Origin: Candidatus Omnitrophota bacterium
Lineage (GTDB): Bacteria; Omnitrophota; Gorgyraeia; Pluralincolimonadales; Pluralincolimonadaceae
Assembly (NCBI GenBank): GCA_041653595.1
Contig: JBAZFB010000001.1
Span: 1 to 64,000 of the forward strand
Direction of reading: 5' to 3'
Length of the DNA: 64,000 nucleotides
Part shown: positions 49,008 through 57,879 of the stretch, one piece after another
How the letters are laid out: each line of letters begins with the position of its first letter
How positions within the stretch are numbered: position 1 is the first letter of the stretch
Notes under the pieces: model-generated
What the model saw: only the letters and a program-made list of their open reading frames with translations
What the model was told of the DNA's origin: nothing
The model's database searches: none
Made by a program: the position numbers and the translations under genes

Positions 49008-49457
49008 TCACTTTCCTCTAAACTCCCGACGCAGATCCCTGTCGGAGTCGCGTTTCTTGATATCGTCACGCCTGTCATAGAGCTTTTTGCCCTTCACCAG
49101 GGCGATCTCTGCCTTGGCCATGCCCTTCTTGAAATATATCTTCAGCGGGACAAGAGTAAGGCCTTTCTGGGCCAGATCCCCCTGAAGCTTGTTTATCTGG
49201 GGCTTATGCATCAATAGCTTGCGCCGCCTCTTAGGGTCGGGCGCGAACCTGCCGGCCTGAGGATACGGCGATATGTGCATATTATAGAGAAAAAGCTCGT
49301 CATCGTCTATCCTGGCAAAACTGTCCTTCAGGTTTGCCTTCTTGTCCCTCAGGGACTTTACCTCCGCGCCCTGAAGGGCTATACCCGCCTCGAAGGTCTC
49401 GAGGATGTGGTAATTATGACGGGCTTCCCTATTTGTGGCAACTGTCTCGTCTGCCAT
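49008..49457 (-). CDS. smpB: SsrA-binding protein SmpB
   Basis: A 149-residue tmRNA partner. Motifs: NREARHNYHILETFEAGIALQGAEVKSLR (in pieces), NMHISPY, KRRRKLLMHK and the basic tail (GKKLYDRRDDIKKRDSDRDLRR). The ATG at 49457 fits the family N-terminus; a longer frame from 49553 is rejected since it adds 32 unrelated residues. It abuts ssrA. Confidence 0.95.
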   Translation of the reverse strand: MADETVATNREARHNYHILETFEAGIALQGAEVKSLRDKKANLKDSFARIDDDELFLYNMHISPYPQAGRFAPDPKRRRKLLMHKPQINKLQGDLAQKGLTLVPLKIYFKKGMAKAEIALVKGKKLYDRRDDIKKRDSDRDLRREFRGK

Positions 49458-49552
49458 TTTGTGGTAATAATATATCATATCGAAGCTGATAAAGCAATGG
49501 GGCCGCCGGGGGGTCTCCGCGCCCCACTGAGGTGGGATGTTCGCATTTTCCA

Positions 49553-49581
49553 TTGAAAAACGCCCCGATTATCGGTATAAT
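49553..49581 (+). promoter_or_regulatory. Glycogen phosphorylase promoter
   Basis: TTGAAA (49553-49558), a 17-base spacer and TATAAT (49576-49581) give a near-consensus sigma70 promoter, about 22 bases before the ATG. The leader is short, with only a weak AAAGAAAA ribosome site. Confidence 0.78.
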
Positions 49582-49603
49582 CTATTAAGTTTTAAAGAAA
49601 ACC

Positions 49604-51616
49604 ATGGAAGACTACCTTAAAGAATTCCTAGATCTTGTCAAAGTCCACCGGTTCGAGGAGTTATATTCGAAAGATATAACCGCTGAAAACTACTTCGGCT
49701 TCCCCCTGCGGAGCATTGTCGAGGCGGAGAAGAGGCTCCTCTCCGCGGAAGAACCGTCGGTGGCCTATCTCTCGATGGAATACGGCCTCGGGACCAGCAT
49801 CTACAATACATTTATCCCGGCGAAACCCGTTTCGGAATCCAATATCCTGCCCAGGCAGAACATATTTTCGAATATGAGGATACGGGATTATTACTTCAGT
49901 TTCAAGGTGGACCACAGGATAATGGACCTGCCTATCTACAGCGGCGGCCTCGGCGTCCTAGCCGGAGATACGCTCAAATCCTCGGCGGACTTAAACGTAT
50001 CCCTGGCGGCGATCGGTATACTCTGGCGCAAGGGGTATTTCAAGCAGAACTTCTGGTACAAGGACGGGCAGGTGCCTGAGGAGCTCAATTGGGACCCGTA
50101 TTCGTACCCGGGCCTCATCCCCCTCGATACGGTCATTAAGATACCGCTAAGCGGCGGCGACCTGCTGCTCCGGCTCTGGAAATATTACGTATACAGTTTC
50201 GACAAGAAACACGTCATACCGCTTACCCTCCTTGATTCCGACGTCGAGGGAAATAACCCGGAATTCAGGACGCTCACCGACCAGCTCTACAGGAGCGATA
50301 ATTCCTACATAAAGATCGTTCAGCGCGTGATACTCGGGATAGGCGGGATAAAAGCGCTCGAGGCTCTCGGCTATTCGATAAGGAAATACCACCTAAATGA
50401 GGGGCACGCGGCTCTCGCGCTCGTCCAGAAGGCGGACGCGCTGCAAAAAGACGGCCTGGCCTCGCTCGAAAAAGATTTTATTTACACATGCCATACGCCG
50501 GTCGCGGCCGGCCATGACCGTTTCCCGATAAAAGAGCTTGAGAAGATCCTTCCCCTGGAGAATGTCGATTTCATAAGAAATCACGGCCTCGAGGGAGATG
50601 ACACCGCGAACTTCACGCAGCTCCTCCTTAATTGCTGCGACCATGTGAACGCGGTCGCGAAAAAACACGGCGAGGTGACCCGGCTGCAATTCCCGCAGCA
50701 TGCGGACAAGATACAAACGATAACCAACGGCATCCACATCCCGACGTGGATATCCGGCAGTTTCTCCGACCTGTTGAAAAAATACGGGAACGATATCGGC
50801 CAATGCGCCTCCGGGCACGCGGAACCTGCCGACCTCGAGAAACTCAGGAACAATAACGAGTTCAGGCTTGATCTATGGAAAGCTCACCAGGAGAACAAGC
50901 GCAACCTGCAGTCGATATTCGAGAACTGGGACATCAGGGAGAACGTCTTTACGGTATGCTGGGCGCGAAGGATAGCCGCTTACAAGAGGCCGAGCCTGAT
51001 ATTCCAGGATCCCCGGCGCCTGGTCGATATAGCGAACAGGGTCGGCCCTATCCAGGTGGTCATCGCCGGGAAGGCGCATCCCAACGACAACCTCGTCGGG
51101 ACATTCATAAACAACATAATGAACACGATAGACGCGCTGGGGACACAGGGCTCGTCCATCAGGATAATAATGCTCGAGAATTATGACATATTTTTCGGGA
51201 AGATCCTCAGTAACTCGGTCGATGTCTGGCTTAATAATCCCCTTCCCCCGTTCGAGGCCTCCGGCACGAGCGGGATGAAGGCTATACTAAACGGGGTCGT
51301 CCAGCTCTCCACGCTCGACGGGTGGGTCGTGGAGGCCGAGGACGCGGGCATGGGCGAGATATTCGGGTACCGGCACAAGACAGGCGAGCCGATAGGCAAT
51401 GAACTTGACCTTCGCCTTGACGCCGATTCCGGCGAGCTCTATAACGCGCTGGAGAGGCTGGTAAAACTCTATTACGAGACAAACCGGGACGGCAACGCCA
51501 ATGCGGGTTCCAAATGGATCGATATTATGATAAACTGTATGATACAAAGCCATTACTTCAACACCTGCAGGATGGTCAAGGAATACCGCGACAAGATGTG
51601 GTTCGATAAGAATTAG
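49604..51616 (+). CDS. glgP: Alpha-glucan (glycogen) phosphorylase
   Basis: A 670-residue GT35 enzyme releasing glucose-1-phosphate from glycogen. SMEYGLGTSIYN, YSGGLGVLAGDTLKSSADL, HLNEGHAALAL, CHTPVAAGHDRF and WARRIAAYKRP are present, and the PLP lysine region reads EASGTSGMKAILNG. At 670 residues it is shorter than E. coli GlgP (about 800) and lacks its N-terminal regulatory region, as in compact alpha-glucan phosphorylases. Cytoplasmic. With the branching-type enzyme at 30850 it points to glycogen cycling. Confidence 0.93.
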   Translation: MEDYLKEFLDLVKVHRFEELYSKDITAENYFGFPLRSIVEAEKRLLSAEEPSVAYLSMEYGLGTSIYNTFIPAKPVSESNILPRQNIFSNMRIRDYYFSFKVDHRIMDLPIYSGGLGVLAGDTLKSSADLNVSLAAIGILWRKGYFKQNFWYKDGQVPEELNWDPYSYPGLIPLDTVIKIPLSGGDLLLRLWKYYVYSFDKKHVIPLTLLDSDVEGNNPEFRTLTDQLYRSDNSYIKIVQRVILGIGGIKALEALGYSIRKYHLNEGHAALALVQKADALQKDGLASLEKDFIYTCHTPVAAGHDRFPIKELEKILPLENVDFIRNHGLEGDDTANFTQLLLNCCDHVNAVAKKHGEVTRLQFPQHADKIQTITNGIHIPTWISGSFSDLLKKYGNDIGQCASGHAEPADLEKLRNNNEFRLDLWKAHQENKRNLQSIFENWDIRENVFTVCWARRIAAYKRPSLIFQDPRRLVDIANRVGPIQVVIAGKAHPNDNLVGTFINNIMNTIDALGTQGSSIRIIMLENYDIFFGKILSNSVDVWLNNPLPPFEASGTSGMKAILNGVVQLSTLDGWVVEAEDAGMGEIFGYRHKTGEPIGNELDLRLDADSGELYNALERLVKLYYETNRDGNANAGSKWIDIMINCMIQSHYFNTCRMVKEYRDKMWFDKN

Positions 51617-51620
51617 ACGG

Positions 51621-51707
51621 GCCGAAGTGGCGGAACTGGCATACGCGCTGCGTTCAGGGCGCAGTGACCGTAAGGTCTTGAGAGTTCAAATCTCTCCTTC
51701 GGCACCA
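51621..51707 (+). tRNA. tRNA-Leu (anticodon CAG)
   Basis: An 87-base type II tRNA: acceptor GCCGAAG pairs with CTTCGGC, anticodon stem CTGCG/CGCAG encloses TTCAGGG, a long variable arm (tgaccgtaaggtctt) is present and CCA is encoded. It starts 4 bases after the glgP stop and may share its transcript. Confidence 0.95.
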
Positions 51708-51740
51708 TTTGATCCAACCTGAATGAAAGGAGGCATGGAG

Positions 51741-52211
51741 ATGGCGATAGCGGCGAAGTTAAAGAAATACCTGGACTCGAACAAGGTCAAATACAAGGCG
51801 CTAAAGCACAAACTCGCCTACACCGCCCAGGAGATAGCGGCCGCGCAGGAAGTGCCGGGTAAACAGGTCGTAAAATCGGTGCTGGTAAAAGCCGGCGACA
51901 GGTTCGTCCTCGCTGTCCTGCCCGCGATACACCTCATCGACGCGAAGAAGCTCAAGGCCGTCCTGAAGTGCAAGTCCATAAAGATCGCCACTGAAAAGGA
52001 TATCAAGAAGGTCATCCCGGATTACAAGCCCGGCTCGATGCCGCCGTTCGGGAACCTCTTCGGCCTCGAGACCTGCGCCGACAAGATGCTTAAGGAAGAT
52101 GTGGAGATCGTATTCAACGGCGGGACTCACACCGATACGGTGAAGATGAAATACGCGGATTTTGAAAAACTGGCGAAACCGAAGGTCTCGGATTTCGGCA
52201 AACACGTATAA
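51741..52211 (+). CDS. YbaK/EbsC-family aminoacyl-tRNA deacylase
   Basis: A 156-residue trans-editing protein of the YbaK/ProX fold that clears mischarged tRNA. AYTAQEIAAAQEVPGKQVVKSVLVK holds the conserved Lys pocket; PGSMPPFGNLFGLETCAD and NGGTHTDTVKM are family marks. The ATG at 51741 is 7 bases from AAAGGAGG; two closer in-frame ATGs (51723 and 51735) are less well placed. Exact tRNA target not known. Confidence 0.88.
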   Translation: MAIAAKLKKYLDSNKVKYKALKHKLAYTAQEIAAAQEVPGKQVVKSVLVKAGDRFVLAVLPAIHLIDAKKLKAVLKCKSIKIATEKDIKKVIPDYKPGSMPPFGNLFGLETCADKMLKEDVEIVFNGGTHTDTVKMKYADFEKLAKPKVSDFGKHV

Positions 52212-52225
52212 CAACCTCGACTTTT

Positions 52226-52612
52226 TCAAAACCCCAGATTCCTGTCCAAGCTCCTGTAATTTATCGCCTCGGAGATATGTTCTGCAGATATCGTCTCTGT
52301 TCCCGCGAGGTCGGCTACCGTCCTCGCGATCTTGAGCACCTTATCATAGCCCCTCGCGCTCAGGCCTAGCTCCAGGATCGCCAGCTTCAAAAGTTCCGCC
52401 GCTTCTTTATCTATTCGGCAGAATTGCTCGAGGTGTTTCGGGGAGAGATGGGCGTTACAGAATATATTCAGCCCTTTATACCTTTCCCCCTGCATCTTCC
52501 TCGCCTTATCCACCCTCTCTTTTATATCCGCCGAACTCTCGCCCCTGCTCTTATTGGAGAGCTCCTTATATCTCAATGACGGGACCTCGAGATGTATATC
52601 TATCCTGTCCAA
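52226..52612 (-). pseudogene. ComM-like Mg-chelatase family ATPase, C-terminal piece after frameshift
   Basis: Open frame of 128 residues that continues the family sequence after the break (LLDRIDIHLEVPSLRYKELSNKSRGESS to AINYRSLDRNLGF). Its frame stays open upstream of the ATG back to about 52650, reading AIQRYLSKVSGP, exactly the family bridge. It is therefore the displaced 3' part of the gene whose 5' part is at 52629. Alone, the lid domain would not function. Either a real mutation or a read error explains it. Confidence 0.8.
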
Positions 52613-52628
52613 TAGCGGGCCCGAGACC

Positions 52629-53756
52629 TTAGAAAGGTAACGTTGGATCGCCGGCGGCGCAGTGGCATTCCTTCTTCGGGTCGGTAAAATATCCGCACGG
52701 GCACGGGTTCATCGCGGCGACGAGCATGAATTTGGCCGGGTAACTGAAATTATACGCGGCCCTCGAAACGGTGATCGTCCCTCCTTCAAGCGGCTGGCGC
52801 AAAGCCTCCAAAGCGTCGCGATGGAATTCCGGGAGCTCGTCCAAAAATAGCACGCCGTTATGCGCGAGGCTTATCTCCCCGGGCTTTAAAACCTTGCCTC
52901 CCCCGACAAGGCCGGCATATGAGACCGTATGGTGCGGCATGCGGAACGGGCGCCGCGAGACCAGGAAGTTCCTGCTGTCGAGCAGCCCCGAGACGCTGTG
53001 GATCTTTGTCGTCTCGAGCATCTCCCCGAAGGATAGCCCCGGCAATATGGTTACCAGCCGCTGGGCGAGCATCGTCTTGCCGGAGCCGGGCGGGCCGATC
53101 ATAAGGACGTTGTGGCCGCCGGCGGCCGCGACCTCGAGGCCGCGCTTTACGTGCCATTGCCCTTTTACGTCGCTGAAATCTATATCAGAACCGCCGGACG
53201 GCTTCGGCGCCCCGGCAAGATCGACTTTCAACGGTTCGATCTTCGCGTTGCCCTTCAGGAAATTCACCACTTCGCCGAGGTCCTTCGCCGAAAAGACCGA
53301 GATCCCGCTGACGATGGCCGCCTCCCTGGCGTTTTCCGACGGCAGGATAAAATCATTCCCCCCGTTCTCCGAAATACCTATCGCGATAGGCAGGGCGCCG
53401 TTTATCGGCCTCAGCCCGCCGTCAAGCGATAGCTCCCCGCAAAATACTTTTCCGTCCACATGGCCCTGCTCCAGGTCCCCGGCGGAGACGAGCAAGCCCA
53501 ACGCTATGGCCAGGTCAAAAGAAGCCCCTTCTTTCCGCAGATCCGCCGGCGCCAGGTTTATCGTTATCTTTTTCGGATGCAATTTAAAACCGGAATTTTT
53601 TATCGCCGAGACGACCCTGTCCCTGCTTTCCCTGACCGCGGTATCCGGGAGGCCGACTATCGTAAAACCCGGCAGGCCTCCGCTGGTATCCACCTCTACA
53701 TCAACTTTCTTCGCTTCTATCCCCAGCACTGTCCTGCTTTCTATTTTCGCAAGCAT
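52629..53756 (-). pseudogene. comM: ComM-like Mg-chelatase family ATPase, N-terminal piece
   Basis: A 375-residue frame holding the Lon-like N-domain (TIVGLPDTAVRESRDRVVSAIKNSGF), Walker A GPPGSGKTM, Walker B LFLDELPEF and the zinc-like NPCPCGYFTDPKKECHC. It then runs off as AAGDPTLPF and stops. ComM-type AAA+ helicases help integrate DNA during natural transformation and usually have about 500 residues. Loss of two bases (or gain of one) near 52649-52652 restores the family reading frame into the piece ending at 52226. It starts 1 base after yraN. Confidence 0.85.
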
Positions 53757-53757
53757 T

Positions 53758-54126
53758 TTAGCTCCAGAATGCGTCCTTTATGATTTCAGTATCCTTTATG
53801 TTGCCCTTTTTGTCGAAGATCACCGAAACACAATCAAATCTTGAATCATGGTCCAAAAGACCATATTTCATCTGAAAAACGGTCGCGACCCGCCTTATAT
53901 GCTGTCTCTTGGTATGGTTTATCGTCTCGTACGGAAGCCCGTACCCGTCATCCGACCTGGAGCGGACCTCAATAAATACGAGCGTTCCCCGGTCCATCGC
54001 GATTATATCTATCTCCCCGAACCTGCAGCGGAACTTCCGCGCGATTATGCTGTAGCCTCTTAAGGCGAGGGACCTCGCCGCGTGCGTCTCGCCGAGGTCC
54101 CCCAATTCCTTATTCCCCACTTCCAA
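53758..54126 (-). CDS. YraN/UPF0102-family putative endonuclease
   Basis: A 122-residue protein with the PD-(D/E)xK-like core seen as GEIDIIAMDRGTLVFIEVRSR and the N-terminal LGDLGETHAARSLALRGY. The usual EVK reads EVR. Role not firmly known; often beside comM and rnhB. Its start overlaps the spoVG end by 17 bases. Confidence 0.88.
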   Translation of the reverse strand: MEVGNKELGDLGETHAARSLALRGYSIIARKFRCRFGEIDIIAMDRGTLVFIEVRSRSDDGYGLPYETINHTKRQHIRRVATVFQMKYGLLDHDSRFDCVSVIFDKKGNIKDTEIIKDAFWS

Positions 54127-54367
54127 AGGCTTCCATCACGACCTTATCGATCTCTTTCTTGGCTTCGTCATTTAACGGGTAGGCCGTAGGGTACCATTTG
54201 CCGTCGTTACCGGCCTGCTGGGGGCCGGATACGAATAATCCGTTCTTACCCTCCACCACCCGGAACCCCTTCACCAGGAACTCCTCGCCGATGGCGACGT
54301 CCGCGAACGCCTTGAGCGAGCCTTCTCCGTCGAACCTGTACAGCCTCTTTACGCTGAAATTGAGCAT
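54110..54367 (-). CDS. spoVG: SpoVG-family protein
   Basis: An 85-residue small regulator. Family core: FADVAIGEEFLVKGFRVVEGKNGLFVSGPQQ and GKWYPTAYPLND. SpoVG binds nucleic acid and influences division and surface genes in other bacteria. ATG at 54367 is 8 bases from AAAGGAGG; ATG at 54373 is only 2 bases away and less likely. Confidence 0.85.
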   Translation of the reverse strand: MLNFSVKRLYRFDGEGSLKAFADVAIGEEFLVKGFRVVEGKNGLFVSGPQQAGNDGKWYPTAYPLNDEAKKEIDKVVMEAFGSGE

Positions 54368-54463
54368 CTGCATGCCCTCCTTTCAGCTATATAGACGTAA
54401 GTTTTGGGCAAATTCTTTCAATTATTTTTGAAATATTTTCGGAAGGCGGGAAAAGAAGTTACG

Positions 54464-55492
54464 CTAGAACCTGCAATAAAGTCCCAGGGAGGTGATGGAG
54501 CCGGAGTATTTCTGGGTAGGGTTATTAGAGAGGTTTTGCCTGTATGAATAGCTGAGGCCTAAAGTCGCATTCTTGTAAATGTCGTAAAAAAGCGACGCGG
54601 ATGAAACCCAGGTCCTGTCTTTCTCCGCTTGAGTAGCGTCTCCCGGGATAGTCCTGCCCGAATAATTCCTGAATTGCCTGTAATATGAAAAAGAGGCGCT
54701 CATCTTGCCGGTCAGGAGGTATATCATCGAAGATCCGAGCCTCAGGGATTGATAATCGTAATAATCGAGGAAATTGTCGTTGGAGTCGTTGTAGTAATAT
54801 TCGCCGAAGACCTTGAACATCGTCTTTTTCAAATAGACACCCAGGTCGTAATAGACGGTGTTCCTGCTGTCCTGCCTCTTACGGTCGGATATCATGCCCG
54901 AGGCGTCGAGCGTCCTCATGTCGGAATAATGCCTGTAGAAATACTCGTAATTGAACGAATGGAAGAAATTATTCGGCAGCTTCTGTTTCAGCACCAGCCC
55001 GACCTTGTCGCCGAGGTAATTGCCGTCGGCGTTCGCCTGGTATTCGACCAATTCGACGTCATTGTAGGCCGTAAGCGTCATGCCGCCCGGGAGTTTCCCG
55101 TCGAAACCGAATTTTAAGTCCACGTCCGTAAGGTTGGCGTCGGTCTCCTTCCAGTAAGTTATGTTATGCGCCGATATCCCGCCGGTGACATCCCACCTGC
55201 CGCTTAACGGATATGAGACGCCGGCGTCGACGATGGCCTCTGAAAATGTGTCCTGGGCCCTGCGCGGGTCAAGGAAGACGTTATTATCGTATCCCTGGAT
55301 CGCCGCGGCCAACAATTTCGTCCGGTATCTCTGCCCTTCTTTTACGGCCTCAACCTTCTTGTAGGCCTTCTCCTCTGACTTTCCGAGGTATTTTTCGGTC
55401 GTCTGTTCTTCTTTTATGTCAGCCGCGTTTACAGGAAAAGAGAATATCAATACTATAAACAGCGCGAAAAGAAACAGTGACAATTTATTCAT
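54464..55492 (-). CDS. Outer-membrane beta-barrel protein
   Basis: A 342-residue exported protein with signal peptide (about 1-24) and a C-terminal Phe typical of barrels sorted by BamA. From about residue 55 there are many alternating amphipathic strands rich in Tyr, Asn and Gly (SFNYEYFYRHYSD, VYYDLGVYLKK, GEYYYNDSNDN). ATG at 55492 follows GGAGATA; a frame opening at 55564 is rejected because its extra residues precede the signal. It closes the MlaEFD-FecR operon and may be its outer-membrane partner. Function unknown. Confidence 0.78.
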   Translation of the reverse strand: MNKLSLFLFALFIVLIFSFPVNAADIKEEQTTEKYLGKSEEKAYKKVEAVKEGQRYRTKLLAAAIQGYDNNVFLDPRRAQDTFSEAIVDAGVSYPLSGRWDVTGGISAHNITYWKETDANLTDVDLKFGFDGKLPGGMTLTAYNDVELVEYQANADGNYLGDKVGLVLKQKLPNNFFHSFNYEYFYRHYSDMRTLDASGMISDRKRQDSRNTVYYDLGVYLKKTMFKVFGEYYYNDSNDNFLDYYDYQSLRLGSSMIYLLTGKMSASFSYYRQFRNYSGRTIPGDATQAEKDRTWVSSASLFYDIYKNATLGLSYSYRQNLSNNPTQKYSGSITSLGLYCRF

Positions 55493-55520
55493 TATCTCCC
55501 TATGCGGCATTACGGATATG

Positions 55521-56360
55521 TTAATAATGCGGGCCTCCGACTTGACCGCCGCCTCCTCTTCCAACCGTCCCCTCCTGCCGGATCCTGTCGTTTATTATAT
55601 TTTTGTCTTCCGTTTCCCGGAGGTCCTGCTTAAAATCGTCCCGTTTTTCGGTCGCCGCTTCTATCGCCTGGATATCATTAAATTCGCCGGACCTGTCTAT
55701 TTCTTTTTCGCCGCCGGCCTGCAGGCGGTCGTTCAGGTCGTCGCGCCATGAGTTCCAATCCTGTTTGTCCCTATCCGCCAGCTCAATGAGTTCGCCGGGC
55801 GCCTGGAACCTGTCTATCATCACCTCCCACCCTTCCCTGACCAGGATCTCTTTTATTAATTTACCGTCCTGGTCGTAAGCCTGGACGAATATCTCATCCT
55901 CAAAGGCCTTGACGTTATCCCTTTTTTCGGAAGCGGAGACATCCCATCCGCTTCCCCTTGCCCCGGCGATGATGGTGGGTGTTTTTATCTCAAAGGAAGT
56001 CCCTTTATCAAGCTTTTTGACCAGCGAACGTATCCTGCCCTGGGGCAGCTCTATCTGTTTAAGCATCCTTCCGCGCAGGACAAGCGTCGAGCTCTCCTCA
56101 AGCCTGACCAGGTTCTTGTTCTCGCTATCAAAAGAGATCTCTATGGCCGCGCCCTTTCCTGTCTTGGCGGTATCGCCGTCGGCTAGAAGCATGCCTTTTT
56201 TCGCGGAGATCCATTCGGCCTTGCCGGCCCTCTGGACTTTCGCGTCGCCTTTGGCGAAGATCACCCTCGCTTCCCTTTCCAGCTCCTTGGCGCAAAGGGA
56301 CAAGGGGCTAAAGAACAGGAAACCGAACAACAAAAAATATACCGGAAATTTAAGCCTCAT
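55521..56360 (-). CDS. FecR-domain secreted protein
   Basis: A 279-residue exported protein with signal peptide (about 1-24). The FecR domain reads ARVIFAKGDAKVQRAGKAEWISAKKGMLLADGDTAKTGKGA, then AIEISF, ESSTLVLRG and IKTPTIIAGARGSGWDV. No membrane helix for a classical FecR sensor follows; the tail is charged and ends in a Gly-rich stretch. It lies between mlaD and the barrel gene. Role in that transport system is inferred from position only. Confidence 0.82.
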   Translation of the reverse strand: MRLKFPVYFLLFGFLFFSPLSLCAKELEREARVIFAKGDAKVQRAGKAEWISAKKGMLLADGDTAKTGKGAAIEISFDSENKNLVRLEESSTLVLRGRMLKQIELPQGRIRSLVKKLDKGTSFEIKTPTIIAGARGSGWDVSASEKRDNVKAFEDEIFVQAYDQDGKLIKEILVREGWEVMIDRFQAPGELIELADRDKQDWNSWRDDLNDRLQAGGEKEIDRSGEFNDIQAIEAATEKRDDFKQDLRETEDKNIINDRIRQEGTVGRGGGGQVGGPHY

Positions 56361-56378
56361 ATCCTTCCTCTTCTGTTA

Positions 56379-57038
56379 TTACTTCTTGGGACCGGACTTT
56401 GGCGGGACTTCCTTGCCTTTCATGAGAAGCTTCCAGGGATTCCGCTTCACTTCGTCGCTGAATTCCTTTAAGTTCTCGGAAGAGTCCTTGAGGTTCGCGG
56501 ATGAATCCTTGAGATTCATTATCGTAGCCCTGATATCGTCCTTATTCTCTACGAGGACGGTGTCGGCATCGCCCATAAGTTTCTGCAAATCCTGCACCGC
56601 GGAATCCACTTTAGCTATGAGCTCTTCCATAACGAACGGGTCTACCCCTGTCAATGTCTTGCCTTTTTCGACGACTGGCGAACCTTTTTTCCCGCCGGTT
56701 ATCTCGATGTATTTCTCCCCTATCAGCCCGGTCGTGCTTATCATTATCTTTGAATCTTCCCTGACCCTGGTCCCGTCGTTAAGGGTGAGCTGGACAAGCA
56801 CTTTGGTCTCATCATTATCATAGATATGCGCGACCTTCTTCACCTCTCCTACGTTGACGCCCGCCAGTTTTACCGGCGCCTTGTCTTCGAGGCCGTTTAC
56901 GTAACTGAACATGACATTAAGGTCGTAGCCCCCGATAACCTTCTTCCCGCCCCCCATCATCGCGGAGATATACATAAACACCAATACCGCGGCTACGACG
57001 ACTATCCCGGTCTTTATCTCGTTATTGAATTTAGCCAT
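56379..57038 (-). CDS. mlaD: MlaD/MCE-domain lipid transport protein
   Basis: A 219-residue periplasmic protein anchored by one helix (about 9-27). The MCE domain reads YDLNVMFSYVNGLEDKAPVKLAGVNVGEVKKV, then ISTTGLIGEKYIEIT. A predicted helix tail with SSANLKDSSENLKEF repeats follows. It forms the substrate-binding ring of the Mla phospholipid transporter with the permease and ATPase just upstream. Confidence 0.9.
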   Translation of the reverse strand: MAKFNNEIKTGIVVVAAVLVFMYISAMMGGGKKVIGGYDLNVMFSYVNGLEDKAPVKLAGVNVGEVKKVAHIYDNDETKVLVQLTLNDGTRVREDSKIMISTTGLIGEKYIEITGGKKGSPVVEKGKTLTGVDPFVMEELIAKVDSAVQDLQKLMGDADTVLVENKDDIRATIMNLKDSSANLKDSSENLKEFSDEVKRNPWKLLMKGKEVPPKSGPKK

Positions 57039-57074
57039 GTCATTGCTCCTTTTTATGGTGAGCCAAGCGAACCA

Positions 57075-57866
57075 TTATTTTGTCAATTCCTCGAGGTATC
57101 CCTCATCCGGCGCGAAGAACCGCATCGGGCCTTCTATGGTCCCGTTTATGAACTGCTGTATATATTCGTTCTTGGAATTCCTTATCTCGTCTTTAGTCCC
57201 TATCTGCAGGACCTTGCCTTTATATAACATCACTATCCTGTCGGCTATCCTAAAGACGGAATTCATGTCATGGGTGACCACGACCGAAGTGATCGACAGC
57301 GCGCCGGCGAGGTCGACTATCAGTTTATCGACGACCGCGGTCACGACAGGGTCGAGGCCGGCCGACGGCTCGTCATAGAAGATTATCTCCGGGTCGAGGG
57401 CCACAGCGCGGGCGAGTCCGACGCGCTTCCTCATGCCTCCTGAAAGCTGCGACGGCATAAGATGGCCGAAGCCGCGGAGGCCTACCTGGTTGAGCTTCAT
57501 CTTTACCATGATCTTTATGATGTGCTCGTCGAGCTTGGTGTGCTCCCTGAGCGGGAGCGCGATGTTCTCCTCGACGGTAAGCGAATCGAACAGAGCGGCC
57601 GACTGAAAGAGCATGCCGAAGCGTTTTTTCAGCCGATCCATCTGGCTTTCCTTCAGGCGGGTAATATCCTCCCCGAAGAGATGGATCTTCCCGGCATCGG
57701 GTCTTAACTGCCCTATTATATGGCGCAAGAGGGTTGATTTCCCGCAGCCGGACCCGCCTACGATGACGATCGTTTCGCCCTTATAAACCTCGAGATTTAT
57801 GTTCTCCAGGACGCGGCGCCCGTCGAACGCTTTCACGAGGTTCTCTATCTTTATGACAGTTTCCAT
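57075..57866 (-). CDS. mlaF: MlaF ABC transporter ATPase
   Basis: A 263-residue ATPase of the MCE-type lipid transporter. Walker A GGSGCGKST, signature LSGGMRKRVGLARA, Walker B IIFYDEPSAGLDP and H-loop VVTHDMNS are complete. It lies between mlaE (13-base gap) and mlaD. Confidence 0.94.
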   Translation of the reverse strand: METVIKIENLVKAFDGRRVLENINLEVYKGETIVIVGGSGCGKSTLLRHIIGQLRPDAGKIHLFGEDITRLKESQMDRLKKRFGMLFQSAALFDSLTVEENIALPLREHTKLDEHIIKIMVKMKLNQVGLRGFGHLMPSQLSGGMRKRVGLARAVALDPEIIFYDEPSAGLDPVVTAVVDKLIVDLAGALSITSVVVTHDMNSVFRIADRIVMLYKGKVLQIGTKDEIRNSKNEYIQQFINGTIEGPMRFFAPDEGYLEELTK

Positions 57867-57879
57867 ATTATCCGCCGTT

